Origin: Tritrichomonas musculus
Taxonomy: Eukaryota > Parabasalia > Tritrichomonadida > Tritrichomonadidae
Direction of reading: 5' to 3'
DNA length: 64,000 bases
Assembly (NCBI GenBank): GCA_039105265.1
Contig: JAPFFF010000012.1
Location: forward strand, 1,054,001-1,118,000
Under the pieces are notes generated by a model, which saw nothing but the letters and a program-made list of their open reading frames with translations, searched no databases and was not told the DNA's origin. A program made the translations under genes and the position numbers. Positions 20,537 through 30,400 of this stretch are shown here, in pieces. Each line of letters starts with the position of its first letter. Position 1 is the stretch's first letter.

Positions 20537-23500
20537 CTAAAATTCAGAAGAGGAGTGTTGGACTCCCTCCTCTTCGGTAGCGGAGGCAGGGTCGGCACCT
20601 TGAGTTTGGTTCCATAGTGGGGTGGTGCCTGGATTTTCCAGTACGTCAGTTTCATTATCAGTAGTGTCAAGCTCAGACGGGGGGCCCGACCTGTCAACAT
20701 CCGCACTTGCATCAATGAGATCCCGCCATTCTTCGTCGTCCAGGATGTTGACAGAGTTGTACTCATCGTCTGCGGACTCCCCGTCGGTAACATTGGAGCT
20801 AGTATCATTGAGATCATTAGAATCATCGTCACCATCAGTATCAAGAACATTAACATTTTCATTTTCAACATCGTTATCATAATCGTTACCATTATCGTTA
20901 TCGTTATCTTCATCTTCATTGTTGTCGTTAACCCTCTTCTTAATCTTAGTATCAATGTACAATATCATAGATTCCCGTAAAGCGGCTGCTACCATCCTCC
21001 CTGCAAGTTTGAGTGCGTCTTTGGTCGTGACTGTCACTTTCTTGAGTTCATTGATGGTGTCATCGGGTATTGCACCGAGGGAGGAGACAATGAACACAAA
21101 TAGCGACACATTGCAGTTCAACTGGTTTTTGCAATCATCGACAAGCTTCTGGTATTTGTTCAACTTCTCTCTGCGTCGTATGACTAAGGTGGATTCATCA
21201 TCATCGCCAGATAACATTCCGTATGGGATGGTGAATTCAGCTATCTTCAGCTGGTCACCGTCCCACCACCATACATCTGGTCTGAGAGAAGCAGAGTCAC
21301 CAGTGATGTGTTCGTTGCTGCGTCCACGAACACTTTGGTTACAATGCACGATGACTCTCTTCTTTTCGGTAAGGTACTTGCAAAGTACCTTGACAACTTC
21401 GTCGTGTCTCTTTGTGAATTTGTGTTTGCACCGCTTGCACCCGTTTAAGATGTGATTGAGAGTTTCAATCTGTCCACAACGAGTGCAACGGTTACTCATT
21501 TGAGGGTTTCTGTGAGCAGCAAGTGATGCTGTCATGAGCGTATTCGTACGTGCTTTGATAGCGAATCTGACAACAGAGTCCGCCATCAAAGCATTGGGCT
21601 TCATGAAGTAGTTGCTCAATGGTGAGTTTTTCAATGTCGTGAATGTATGTCCTCTCATCTTGTGCTGACAAAGATCTGAATAGTAACGGTCACTCATGAC
21701 TTTCATGATGTGTTTAACAACATTAGAGGTGTTAACATCAAATGTGACATTACTATTCAGATCTTTGAGCGTAAACATATCATCTTTGAGTATCAGACCC
21801 ATGTTAGCGTCGTGCAAAGCTTTAACACATCGGGCTAAGATGTTCGACGTCCCGCGGTTACGCTTTGCATCTAACGCACCATTGTCTTTAACTTTTAGGT
21901 GCAAGAACGGTGAAGTCAAGTCGATGGCAGCATCCCTGAAGATGATCTCGGCTTCATCAGAAGCCTTGACCATATCACGGATGCTTTTATCGTTAGACTC
22001 CATCAAGGCAATGTAGAGTCTGATAGTGAGAGCTTTCTGGCGATCTGTGAGTTTCTGTATGTAAAGACCGCCATCGTTTTTCGTCGTGTAGAACCAGGCG
22101 GTTGGAATACCAGCAGCACCGATCATTTTGGACAGCCTGCCCCGAATGAGTTCATCTAAGCGACTGAGGCAATTTGTCGGTGCTGTGTTCGCCATCAGTT
22201 CGTAGTCAATCTTGGGAATCACGAACCGTTTGATGGCGTCAACCGCTTGTGTGAACCGAAGAGCGCTGCTAGTAATTCGAATGACGTCCTTCGTCATGTC
22301 TTCGATTCGCCGAAAAACGTGATGTTTACGCTGCGAAGATTTGCACGCGATTGGAAGTCCGAGATACGTTGTATTGTTCTGAATGCTGATGTTATCAATA
22401 CGTCCTCCAGCAATGGTGAAGTTGTCGTTCAACACACTGCGAGAACCATTGTGAGCAATGTATGTGAAAGCGTGGCACTTCTTGCAGTTGATCTTCATGT
22501 CGCCTGCATAACTGCAGAAGTGCTCCACGACCGAAAGCAAGTTCTTCATCCCGACTTCCGAGTCCGAGAACACGATGATGTCATCGGCGTAAGCTTGAAC
22601 GGTTGTCGCTGAGTCCAGCCAATGATAACCATCCTCCTTGCAAGCGTTCAACCGCGCGAGGAGAGGTTCGATACAAATGTTGAATAACGTCGGACTCAGC
22701 GGACAACCTTGCTTGACGCCTTTGCGAAAACAGATAGAATTAGATCGTCTGTTGTTGCTGATGATCTTCGTCGAAGAGTCTCTATACGAATTAATAATCG
22801 TTTTAACAAAAGAAAGATCAAAGCCAATGTCTGTAAGATTCTTTTTAATAAGTTTATGTGGTACGGAACCAAATGCATCAGAAAAGTCGATCGTCGTGAT
22901 GTAGAGTGACTTTTGGTTCCGTGCAGCATCGTGTATCATCTCATCAACCACAGTTGCATGCTCAGCCGCTCCAGCTGGAATACGCATGAATCCTTTCTGA
23001 CTCGGTGATATGAACCTATGTTTTGAATTCAGCGTTTGAAGCGAGCGGCTGATGTGACACATCAGCATCCGATAAATCGTCGGAGTGATGGTGATAGGAC
23101 GCCACGAATGGGCGTCGTCAGGGTCTCCTTTCTTAAACAACATGACGGTTTTGTTCATTTTCAACACCTCCGGAAAGAGACCAGTGTCAAGCATGCAACA
23201 CAACACATTCTTGATGATCGTCGCCGTGACACTCCCGCCAACCTTCCACACACCATTTGAAATGCCGTCGCATCCGACGGCAGACAGATTGGATCTCGAT
23301 CTGACCGCTTTGAGAATAGCTTCTTCGTTGAGGATGAGTGATTTGAGTTCATCAGAATTATTCGATGAAATTCTGCGCTGAAGAGTGTAAACACCATCTG
23401 GGTCATCCCCGAGAGCAGCAGCATCGCTCCACGAGGACCCGTACACGTTCTCGAAATCTTCGACTGGGACGACACATTCCGGTGTGTCGTCGTTCAACAC

Positions 23501-26500
23501 GAACCAGTCGAGTGTACGTTTGGCGTCTTCAGCGTAGAATTTCTGAAGGAACTTCTTGTAGCCAAGCGAGGAAGGAGAGTTGTTGAGAATCTCCAATTCC
23601 TCTAGCTTGGCACGTATGAATTTCATCCTTTCATCGTAATGCTCATCGTAAATCAAACCGTCAATTGAGTCCAAGTCACCACTCCCAAGAAGTTGAGAGA
23701 ACTCCAAAGGAGCCTGTGACAGAAAGCGAACAAGCTTCTCTTTGATGTCTGCGATGACATTACGTTGAGGTTGATCGAGATCATCATCAGTGATGTGAAT
23801 GCGGGAATGCAGGAGTTCAATACCAGCGATGAATTTGGAGGCCGACTTCATCTGAATCGGTGTCTCCAAGGAATGCGGGCGACGAATCTTATCTGAACCT
23901 CTCCGTGCCGAACGAACGAACTTCCTAATCGACTTCCGTAGAATGAGAATGATTTTCGAAATCATCCCTTCGCAGAGAAGCATTCGGCTGCTCTTTTCCA
24001 AAGAGTCAGAGAGGTTAATAGCTTCATTATACCAATTGAGAACATCCTTGACTTCACTGTTAAACACTTCTTCGAACTTTTTCCTGTGCTTCGCTAAACG
24101 GTCACCCCACAGCTTCGGGAGGTGCACGAAATCATCATCTTCCTTCATGCACCTCGACTTCCAATTCTCAGCTTTGGACAGGCAACTCTCAATGTCCACG
24201 ATCGAAGCTGACGCTGGGTGAGCCGGATGTTCATCAATTGTGTGAGTATCTTCTTCGCTAGATGAAGAGACTGAATGCAAGTGCGCCTCAGGCAGTCTCT
24301 CGTTGGCAGGTATGAACCCAGCCTGTCGTCTCCGTCTGCGTGAGTCTTCCCCGCGACGACGATCTTCCATCACTTGGAGATCCACCGATTCGTCTGCCCG
24401 AGGTTGCACTGGCATCTGTCTCTCATCATCTTGAGTGACTCTGTTCTCACTCCTCACAATCTTGATTCTCTCCAGGTCAGTGTTGGCTTCACGAATTTCA
24501 TCGTCATCGGTTTCAGGCGAAAGCCAATTAACGGATATACTGATGTCGATTGCCTGAACCCGATGACCTTCAACATTGGCCTGGGGATGTGATCTGTTGG
24601 TATGCTGTTTGACTGTAGCTTTGTCTCTACCAACGAAGTCCTTGCATTTCATGCACAAGGAACCGTGCAGGTCATGGTAAACATCGCTAGCCACAAGTAA
24701 TTTTCGATGTTTCTTAGCGTGTAGAATGCTCATCGCCCAGAAGACTCCAACTTCACGTTTAAGCGCTTCCATGTCCTGGTGCGATGAGCCCATGTGGCTG
24801 CTCAATGAGTTCGCTCTGCTGACCAAGTAGTCGCAGTCGCTGCACGGACAAACGTGAATGGTACGATAGCGAAAAGCGTCAGGCGGAAGGTGAGGTGAAT
24901 CGATCTTCCACCTCAGCTTCCTGCCGACAATGTACTCGAACGCCGCTTGCTCCAGAGGAATGTTATTCGTCGTGTGCGTCGATTTGAGGTGAAAAGACAA
25001 GGACGCACATGTGGGAAACGTTTTGTCGCAGCAAGGGCAGTAAAACTGCCCAACTCCTAACCATCTGTCTTTCTGATACATGAGGAGAATGATAGGAGTG
25101 TCAACGTCGCTAACGTTTGCGAATGGTGAAGTGTCGATGTTTGCCACCTGCAGGATATCAATGAGAGACTTCATGTCTGTTTTGGTCTTCACACCAGCCA
25201 GTTCGCTCACGATCCAATCAATGGAAACATTGTCACCCACAGGTGAAGAAGGATTATCATCACTACCACCGTGATTGTCATCATCGGAATGATCAGAGTG
25301 TTCAGAGTGAGAATGAGCATCGGTGAACTCTTCAGCACCACTAACAACGCTGCTTGTACCAGAAGAGTTACTGGTAGTTTGAGTACCTAAGGAGTTGGTT
25401 CGAGATCCGAGGAAATTATTGTTTGAGAATGTGTTAAGCAACGAATGGTTCCCAGAGAGAGTAAATAGTGGAACCACTTTCTCATTGATCTCGAACACAA
25501 ACTTAGGTACCTCAATCACTGATGTGAATAATTTCTCCTTCGTGACTACTTGATGATGATCGATGTGAGCAGTTGACGTGACAACCCGATCGTCAACGCC
25601 AACAGAATGGTGCGTGATGTGAGCCGTTGACGTGACGGTTTGGTTGTCAACGTCAACGTTGTGGTGAGTGACGTGAGCTGTTGACGAGACAACCCGATTG
25701 TCAACGTCAACAGCGTGATGAGCGACGTGAGCTGTTGACTTGACAATCTGATTGTCAACGTCAACAGCGTGATGAGCGACGTGAGCTGTTGACTTGACAA
25801 TCTGATTGTCAACGTCAACAGCGTGATGAGCGACGTGAGCTGTTGACTTGACAATCTGATTGTCAACGTCAACAGCGTGATGAGCGACGTGAGCTGTTGA
25901 CTTGACAGTTTGATTGTCAACGTCAACAGTGTGATGAGCGACGTGAGCTGTTGACTTGACAATCTGATTGTCAACGTCAACAGAATGATTAGCAACGAGG
26001 GCTGTTGACTTGACAGTCTGATAGTCAACGTCAACAGAATGATGAGCGACGTGGGCTGTTGACTTGACAATCTGATTGTCAACGTCAACATTATGATGTA
26101 CCACGTGTGCCGTTGACGCGACAATCTGATTGTCGACGTCAACGCTATGATGAGCAACATGAGCCATTGACGCGACAACCCGATTGTCGACGTCAACGCT
26201 GTGGTGAGCTACATGAGCAGTTGACTCGACAGTCTGGTTGTCGACGTCAACGCTATGATGAACAAGATTAACATTGTTATGAGAAACATTATAGTTAGAG
26301 ATATTATTATTAATGAAACTATTATTAGTGAAACTATTACTATTATTAACATTGAACATATTGGTATTCATGACTGACATGTGATTTGAAAAGTCGGTGA
26401 AGTGATTATTGCAACCGATGTTGCACGAGAATGAGACCGCCAGCGAGTTTAATACATTGTATACATGGGAAACAAAAGGCGAACGTGGGAAGGAGCAAAA

Positions 26501-26656
26501 ATTGAATGGAACCGCCGGAACCGTGCTCGGATGGACGAAGGTCTCAGGGAGGAGCACCTTCTGGCTGAGTTCTGCATCTGAAGCAGGTACTGCCGGGCGG
26601 TTTCGGTCGAGTATTGGTTGCCCATTCGAAATGATCATTTGTCCTCGGGCAACCAA
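20537..26656 (-). CDS. E3 retrotransposon protein, main part (repeats, zinc fingers, RT, CCHC, RLE)
   Basis: This is the longest uninterrupted frame of the family (2039 codons from the first Met; the frame is open further upstream to about 27100). Approximate residues: 18-residue repeats 130-370, acidic Ser-rich linker 400-480, C2H2 fingers at about 532, 597 and 665, reverse transcriptase about 1140-1450 (YADD near 1354), CCHC motif about 1722-1745, restriction-like endonuclease about 1789-1815 (RPDVWWWDG, KIAEFTIPY), and acidic tail from about 1920. All RT and endonuclease motif residues look intact. By family knowledge the fingers bind target DNA, the endonuclease nicks it and the RT copies element RNA from the nick. 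Confidence 0.92.
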   Translation of the reverse strand: MVARGQMIISNGQPILDRNRPAVPASDAELSQKVLLPETFVHPSTVPAVPFNFCSFPRSPFVSHVYNVLNSLAVSFSCNIGCNNHFTDFSNHMSVMNTNMFNVNNSNSFTNNSFINNNISNYNVSHNNVNLVHHSVDVDNQTVESTAHVAHHSVDVDNRVVASMAHVAHHSVDVDNQIVASTAHVVHHNVDVDNQIVKSTAHVAHHSVDVDYQTVKSTALVANHSVDVDNQIVKSTAHVAHHTVDVDNQTVKSTAHVAHHAVDVDNQIVKSTAHVAHHAVDVDNQIVKSTAHVAHHAVDVDNQIVKSTAHVAHHAVDVDNRVVSSTAHVTHHNVDVDNQTVTSTAHITHHSVGVDDRVVTSTAHIDHHQVVTKEKLFTSVIEVPKFVFEINEKVVPLFTLSGNHSLLNTFSNNNFLGSRTNSLGTQTTSNSSGTSSVVSGAEEFTDAHSHSEHSDHSDDDNHGGSDDNPSSPVGDNVSIDWIVSELAGVKTKTDMKSLIDILQVANIDTSPFANVSDVDTPIILLMYQKDRWLGVGQFYCPCCDKTFPTCASLSFHLKSTHTTNNIPLEQAAFEYIVGRKLRWKIDSPHLPPDAFRYRTIHVCPCSDCDYLVSRANSLSSHMGSSHQDMEALKREVGVFWAMSILHAKKHRKLLVASDVYHDLHGSLCMKCKDFVGRDKATVKQHTNRSHPQANVEGHRVQAIDISISVNWLSPETDDDEIREANTDLERIKIVRSENRVTQDDERQMPVQPRADESVDLQVMEDRRRGEDSRRRRRQAGFIPANERLPEAHLHSVSSSSEEDTHTIDEHPAHPASASIVDIESCLSKAENWKSRCMKEDDDFVHLPKLWGDRLAKHRKKFEEVFNSEVKDVLNWYNEAINLSDSLEKSSRMLLCEGMISKIILILRKSIRKFVRSARRGSDKIRRPHSLETPIQMKSASKFIAGIELLHSRIHITDDDLDQPQRNVIADIKEKLVRFLSQAPLEFSQLLGSGDLDSIDGLIYDEHYDERMKFIRAKLEELEILNNSPSSLGYKKFLQKFYAEDAKRTLDWFVLNDDTPECVVPVEDFENVYGSSWSDAAALGDDPDGVYTLQRRISSNNSDELKSLILNEEAILKAVRSRSNLSAVGCDGISNGVWKVGGSVTATIIKNVLCCMLDTGLFPEVLKMNKTVMLFKKGDPDDAHSWRPITITPTIYRMLMCHISRSLQTLNSKHRFISPSQKGFMRIPAGAAEHATVVDEMIHDAARNQKSLYITTIDFSDAFGSVPHKLIKKNLTDIGFDLSFVKTIINSYRDSSTKIISNNRRSNSICFRKGVKQGCPLSPTLFNICIEPLLARLNACKEDGYHWLDSATTVQAYADDIIVFSDSEVGMKNLLSVVEHFCSYAGDMKINCKKCHAFTYIAHNGSRSVLNDNFTIAGGRIDNISIQNNTTYLGLPIACKSSQRKHHVFRRIEDMTKDVIRITSSALRFTQAVDAIKRFVIPKIDYELMANTAPTNCLSRLDELIRGRLSKMIGAAGIPTAWFYTTKNDGGLYIQKLTDRQKALTIRLYIALMESNDKSIRDMVKASDEAEIIFRDAAIDLTSPFLHLKVKDNGALDAKRNRGTSNILARCVKALHDANMGLILKDDMFTLKDLNSNVTFDVNTSNVVKHIMKVMSDRYYSDLCQHKMRGHTFTTLKNSPLSNYFMKPNALMADSVVRFAIKARTNTLMTASLAAHRNPQMSNRCTRCGQIETLNHILNGCKRCKHKFTKRHDEVVKVLCKYLTEKKRVIVHCNQSVRGRSNEHITGDSASLRPDVWWWDGDQLKIAEFTIPYGMLSGDDDESTLVIRRREKLNKYQKLVDDCKNQLNCNVSLFVFIVSSLGAIPDDTINELKKVTVTTKDALKLAGRMVAAALRESMILYIDTKIKKRVNDNNEDEDNDNDNGNDYDNDVENENVNVLDTDGDDDSNDLNDTSSNVTDGESADDEYNSVNILDDEEWRDLIDASADVDRSGPPSELDTTDNETDVLENPGTTPLWNQTQGADPASATEEEGVQHSSSEF

Positions 26657-27038
26657 TACACCTTCAACTGACTTATCCTTTGCAAGGTAACTCAGAGGGG
26701 AACGGGCAGCCAGTGAAGGATCGCTCGTAATGACGAACCAAGAGGGGTTCTGACCACCCTCTGGATTCGTCGGATTATAGTGTACTCCTGACTGCAGGAG
26801 TACCTCTGTCGTCCTTTGTGTATTAGGAACTATGAGATTTCTGGCGCAATTTGGTCGGCTCGTAGAATCACTTTGATGCGCATCTGATCTAAATTCTTCG
26901 GAATCTGAAAAGTCTGGGGAAACGTTGGAATCGCTCTGTGAGGTACTCCGTATGTTGATAGGAGCAGGTCCAACCGGCGGGTGCCGCTGCTCCGTAGGAT
27001 ATGAAATTCGATCTGTGAGTGAGTATTGCGCGGGAAGA

Positions 27039-27356
27039 TTATGAGGAACATTTGGAACATATCGAGGCTGTGTATTTGATTGAGTTGTGTTCGGGGCAAA
27101 CTGGTCCCCGTTTTTGGTGCGTCTTTGAATTGATCTCTCTTGAGTTGCGAGATATTGGAGAAGTAGCGAGTTTGTTGTAATTTATATTGAAAGGGCTATC
27201 TACTGTACTAATTTGAGGCGAAAAACTGCGAAATTCGGGTGTTCCATTTCCATCATCATCTGAAAAATTTCCACCAAAATCATCAATTTTGGTATCAATC
27301 GAATCAGCGTCGAGTGCTAATTCGGAAAATCTAGGTTTGGTCGTGCAAAAAAGCAT
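27039..27356 (-). CDS. E3 retrotransposon protein, N-terminal part before the frameshift
   Basis: The start (MLFCTTKPRFSELALDADSID) is identical to E2, preceded by the TCATAT initiator. After about 85 codons the frame leaves the E2 reading at the run CCCGTTTTTGG (27107-27115), which has one T more than E2 (CCCGTTTTGG near 20150). A single-base change in a homopolymer could also be an assembly error. Confidence 0.75.
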   Translation of the reverse strand: MLFCTTKPRFSELALDADSIDTKIDDFGGNFSDDDGNGTPEFRSFSPQISTVDSPFNINYNKLATSPISRNSREINSKTHQKRGPVCPEHNSIKYTASICSKCSS

Positions 27357-27376
27357 ATATGAAAACTAAAAAAAAA

Positions 27377-27391
27377 TCTCCTCCCGTGTGG
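27377..27391 (-). repeat. tRNA-Asn 3'-end remnant at the E4/E3 junction
   Basis: CCACACGGGAGGAGA followed by a T run on the minus strand. Confidence 0.9.
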
Positions 27392-27496
27392 TAAATTCGT
27401 TTATTAATCATTAGAGTAAGTATAAAATACTAATAAACGAGAGTGATGATTCACTCACAATAAAATAAAAGGGGCGGGCCCCAACAAAAAATCTGC

Positions 27497-30400
27497 CTAA
27501 AATTCAGAAGAGGAGTGTTGGACTCCCTCCTCTTCGGTAGCGGAGGCAGGGTCGGCACCTTGAGTTTGGTTCCATAGTGGGGTGGTGCCTGGATTTTCCA
27601 GTACGTCAGTTTCATCATCAGTAGTGTCAAGCTCAGACGGGGGGCCCGACCTGTCAACATCCGCACTTGCATCAATGAGTTCCCGCCATTCTTCGTCGTC
27701 CAGGATGTTGACAGAGTTGTACTCATCGTCTGCGGACTCCCCGTCGGTAACATTGGAGCTAGTATCATTGAGATCATTAGAATCATCGTCACCATCAGTA
27801 TCAAGAACATTAACATTTTCAACATCGTTATCATAATCGTTACCATTATCGTTATCGTTATCTTCATCTTCATTGTTGTCGTTAACCCTCTTCTTAATCT
27901 TAGTATCAATGTACAATATCATAGATTCCCGTAAAGCGGCTGCTACCATCCTCCCTGCAAGTTTGAGTGCGTCTTTGGTCGTGACTGTCATTTTCTTGAG
28001 TTCATTGATGGTGTCATCGGGTATTGCACCGAGGGAGGAGACAATGAACACAAATAGCGACACATTGCAGTTCAACTGGTTTTTGCAATCATCGACGAGC
28101 TTCTGGTACTTGTTCAACTTCTCTCTACGTCGTATGACTAAGGTGGATTCATCATCATCGCCAGATAACATTCCGTATGGGATGGTGAATTCAGCTATCT
28201 TCAGCTGGTCACCGTCCCACCACCATACATCTGGTCTGAGAGAAGCAGAGTCACCAGTGATGTGTTCGTTGCTGCGTCCACGAACACTTTGGTTACAATG
28301 CACGATGACTCTCTTCTTTTCGGTAAGGTACTTGCAAAGTACCTTGACAACTTCGTCGTGTCTCTTTGTGAATTTGTGTTTGCACCGCTTGCACCCGTTT
28401 AAGATGTGATTGAGAGTTTCAATCTGTCCACAACGAGTGCAACGGTTACTCATTTGAGGGTTTCTGTGAGCAGCAAGTGATGCTGTCATGAGCGTATTCG
28501 TACGTGCTTTGATAGCGAATCTGACAACAGAGTCCGCCATCAAAGCATTGGGCTTCATGAAGTAGTTGCTCAATGGTGAGTTTTTCAATGTCGTGAATGT
28601 ATGTCCTCTCATCTTGTGCTGACAAAGATCTGAATAGTAACGGTCACTCATGACTTTCATGATGTGTTTAACAACATTAGAGGTGTTAACATCAAATGTG
28701 ACATTACTATTCAGATCTTTGAGCGTAAACATATCATCTTTGAGTATCAGACCCATGTTAGCGTCGTGCAAAGCTTTAACACATCGGGCTAAGATGTTCG
28801 ACGTCCCGCGGTTACGCTTTGCATCTAACGCACCATTGTCTTTAACTTTCAGGTGCAAGAACGGTGAAGTCAAGTCGATGGTAGCATCCCTGAAGATGAT
28901 CTCGGCTTCATCAGAAGCCTTGACCATATCACGGATGCTTTTATCGTTAGACTCCATCAAGGCAATGTAGAGTCTGATAGTGAGAGCTTTCTGGCGATCT
29001 GTGAGTTTCTGTATGTAAAGACCGCCATCGTTTTTCGTCGTGTAGAACCAGGCGGTTGGAATACCAGCAGCACCGATCATTTTGGACAGCCTGCCCCGAA
29101 TGAGTTCATCTAAGCGACTGAGGCAATTTGTCGGTGCTGTGTTCGCCATCAGTTCGTAGTCAATCTTGGGAATCACGAACCGTTTGATGGCGTCAACCGC
29201 CTGTGTGAACCGAAGAGCGCTGCCAGTAATTCGAATGACGTCCTTCGTCATGTCTTCGATTCGCCGAAAAACGTGATGTTTACGCTGCGAAGATTTGCAC
29301 GCGATTGGAAGTCCGAGATACGTTGTATTGTTCTGAATGCTGATGTTATCAATACGTCCTCCAGCAATGGTGAAGTTGTCGTTCAACACACTGCGAGAAC
29401 CATTGTGAGCAATGTATGTGAAAGCGTGGCACTTCTTGCAGTTGATCTTCATGTCGCCTGCATAACTGCAGAAGTGCTCCACGACCGAAAGCAAGTTCTT
29501 CATCCCGACTTCCGAGTCCGAGAACACGATTATGTCATCGGCGTAAGCTTGAACGGTTGTCGCTGAGTCCAACCAATGATAACCGTCCTCCTTGCAAGCG
29601 TTCAACCGCGCGAGGAGAGGTTCGATACAAATGTTGAATAACGTCGGACTCAGCGGACAACCTTGCTTGACGCCTTTGCGAAAACAGATAGAATTAGATC
29701 GTCTGTTGTTGCTGATGATCTTCGTCGAAGAGTCTCTGTACGAATTAATAATCGTTTTAACAAAAGAAAGATCAAAGCCAATGTCTGTAAGATTCTTTTT
29801 AATAAGTTTATGTGGTACGGAACCAAATGCATCAGAAAAGTCGATCGTCGTGATGTAGAGTGACTTTTGGTTCCGTGCAGCATCGTGTATCATCTCATCA
29901 ACCACAGTTGCATGCTCAGCCGCTCCAGCTGGAATACGCATGAATCCTTTCTGACTCGGTGATATGAACCTATGTTTTGAATTCAGCGTTTGAAGCGAGC
30001 GGCTGATGTGACACATCAGCATCCGATAAATCGTCGGAGTGATGGTGATAGGACGCCACGAATGGGCGTCGTCAGGGTCTCCTTTCTTAAACAACATGAC
30101 GGTTTTGTTCATTTTCAACACCTCCGGAAAGAGACCCGTGTCAAGCATGCAACACAACACATTCTTGATGATCGTCGCCGTGACACTCCCGCCAACCTTC
30201 CACACACCATTTGAAATGCCGTCGCATCCGACGGCAGACAGATTGGATCTCGATCTGACCGCTTTGAGAATAGCTTCTTCGTTGAGGATGAGTGATTTGA
30301 GTTCATCAGAATTATTCGATGAAATTCTGCGCTGAAGAGTGTAAACACCATCTGGGTCATCCCCGAGAGCAGCAGCATCGCTCCACGAGGACCCGTACAC

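Larger units (their letters stand above)
20428..27376 (-). mobile_element. E3: tRNA-Asn-linked RLE-type non-LTR retrotransposon
   Basis: A full-length 6.95-kb copy with complete 5' and 3' ends. It is nearly identical to E2 along its length except for fewer 54-bp repeats and scattered single-base changes. The near-identity means either two recent insertions of the same source or duplication of an array unit by unequal crossing-over. One extra T near 27109 shifts the frame close to the N-terminus; the rest of the protein is open. Confidence 0.9.

Noticed and set aside
21500-23200. Group II intron or bacterial retron origin of the reverse transcriptase
   Set aside because: The zinc-finger/RT/CCHC/restriction-like endonuclease layout and tRNA target junctions fit RLE-type LINEs, and no intron RNA structure is seen.
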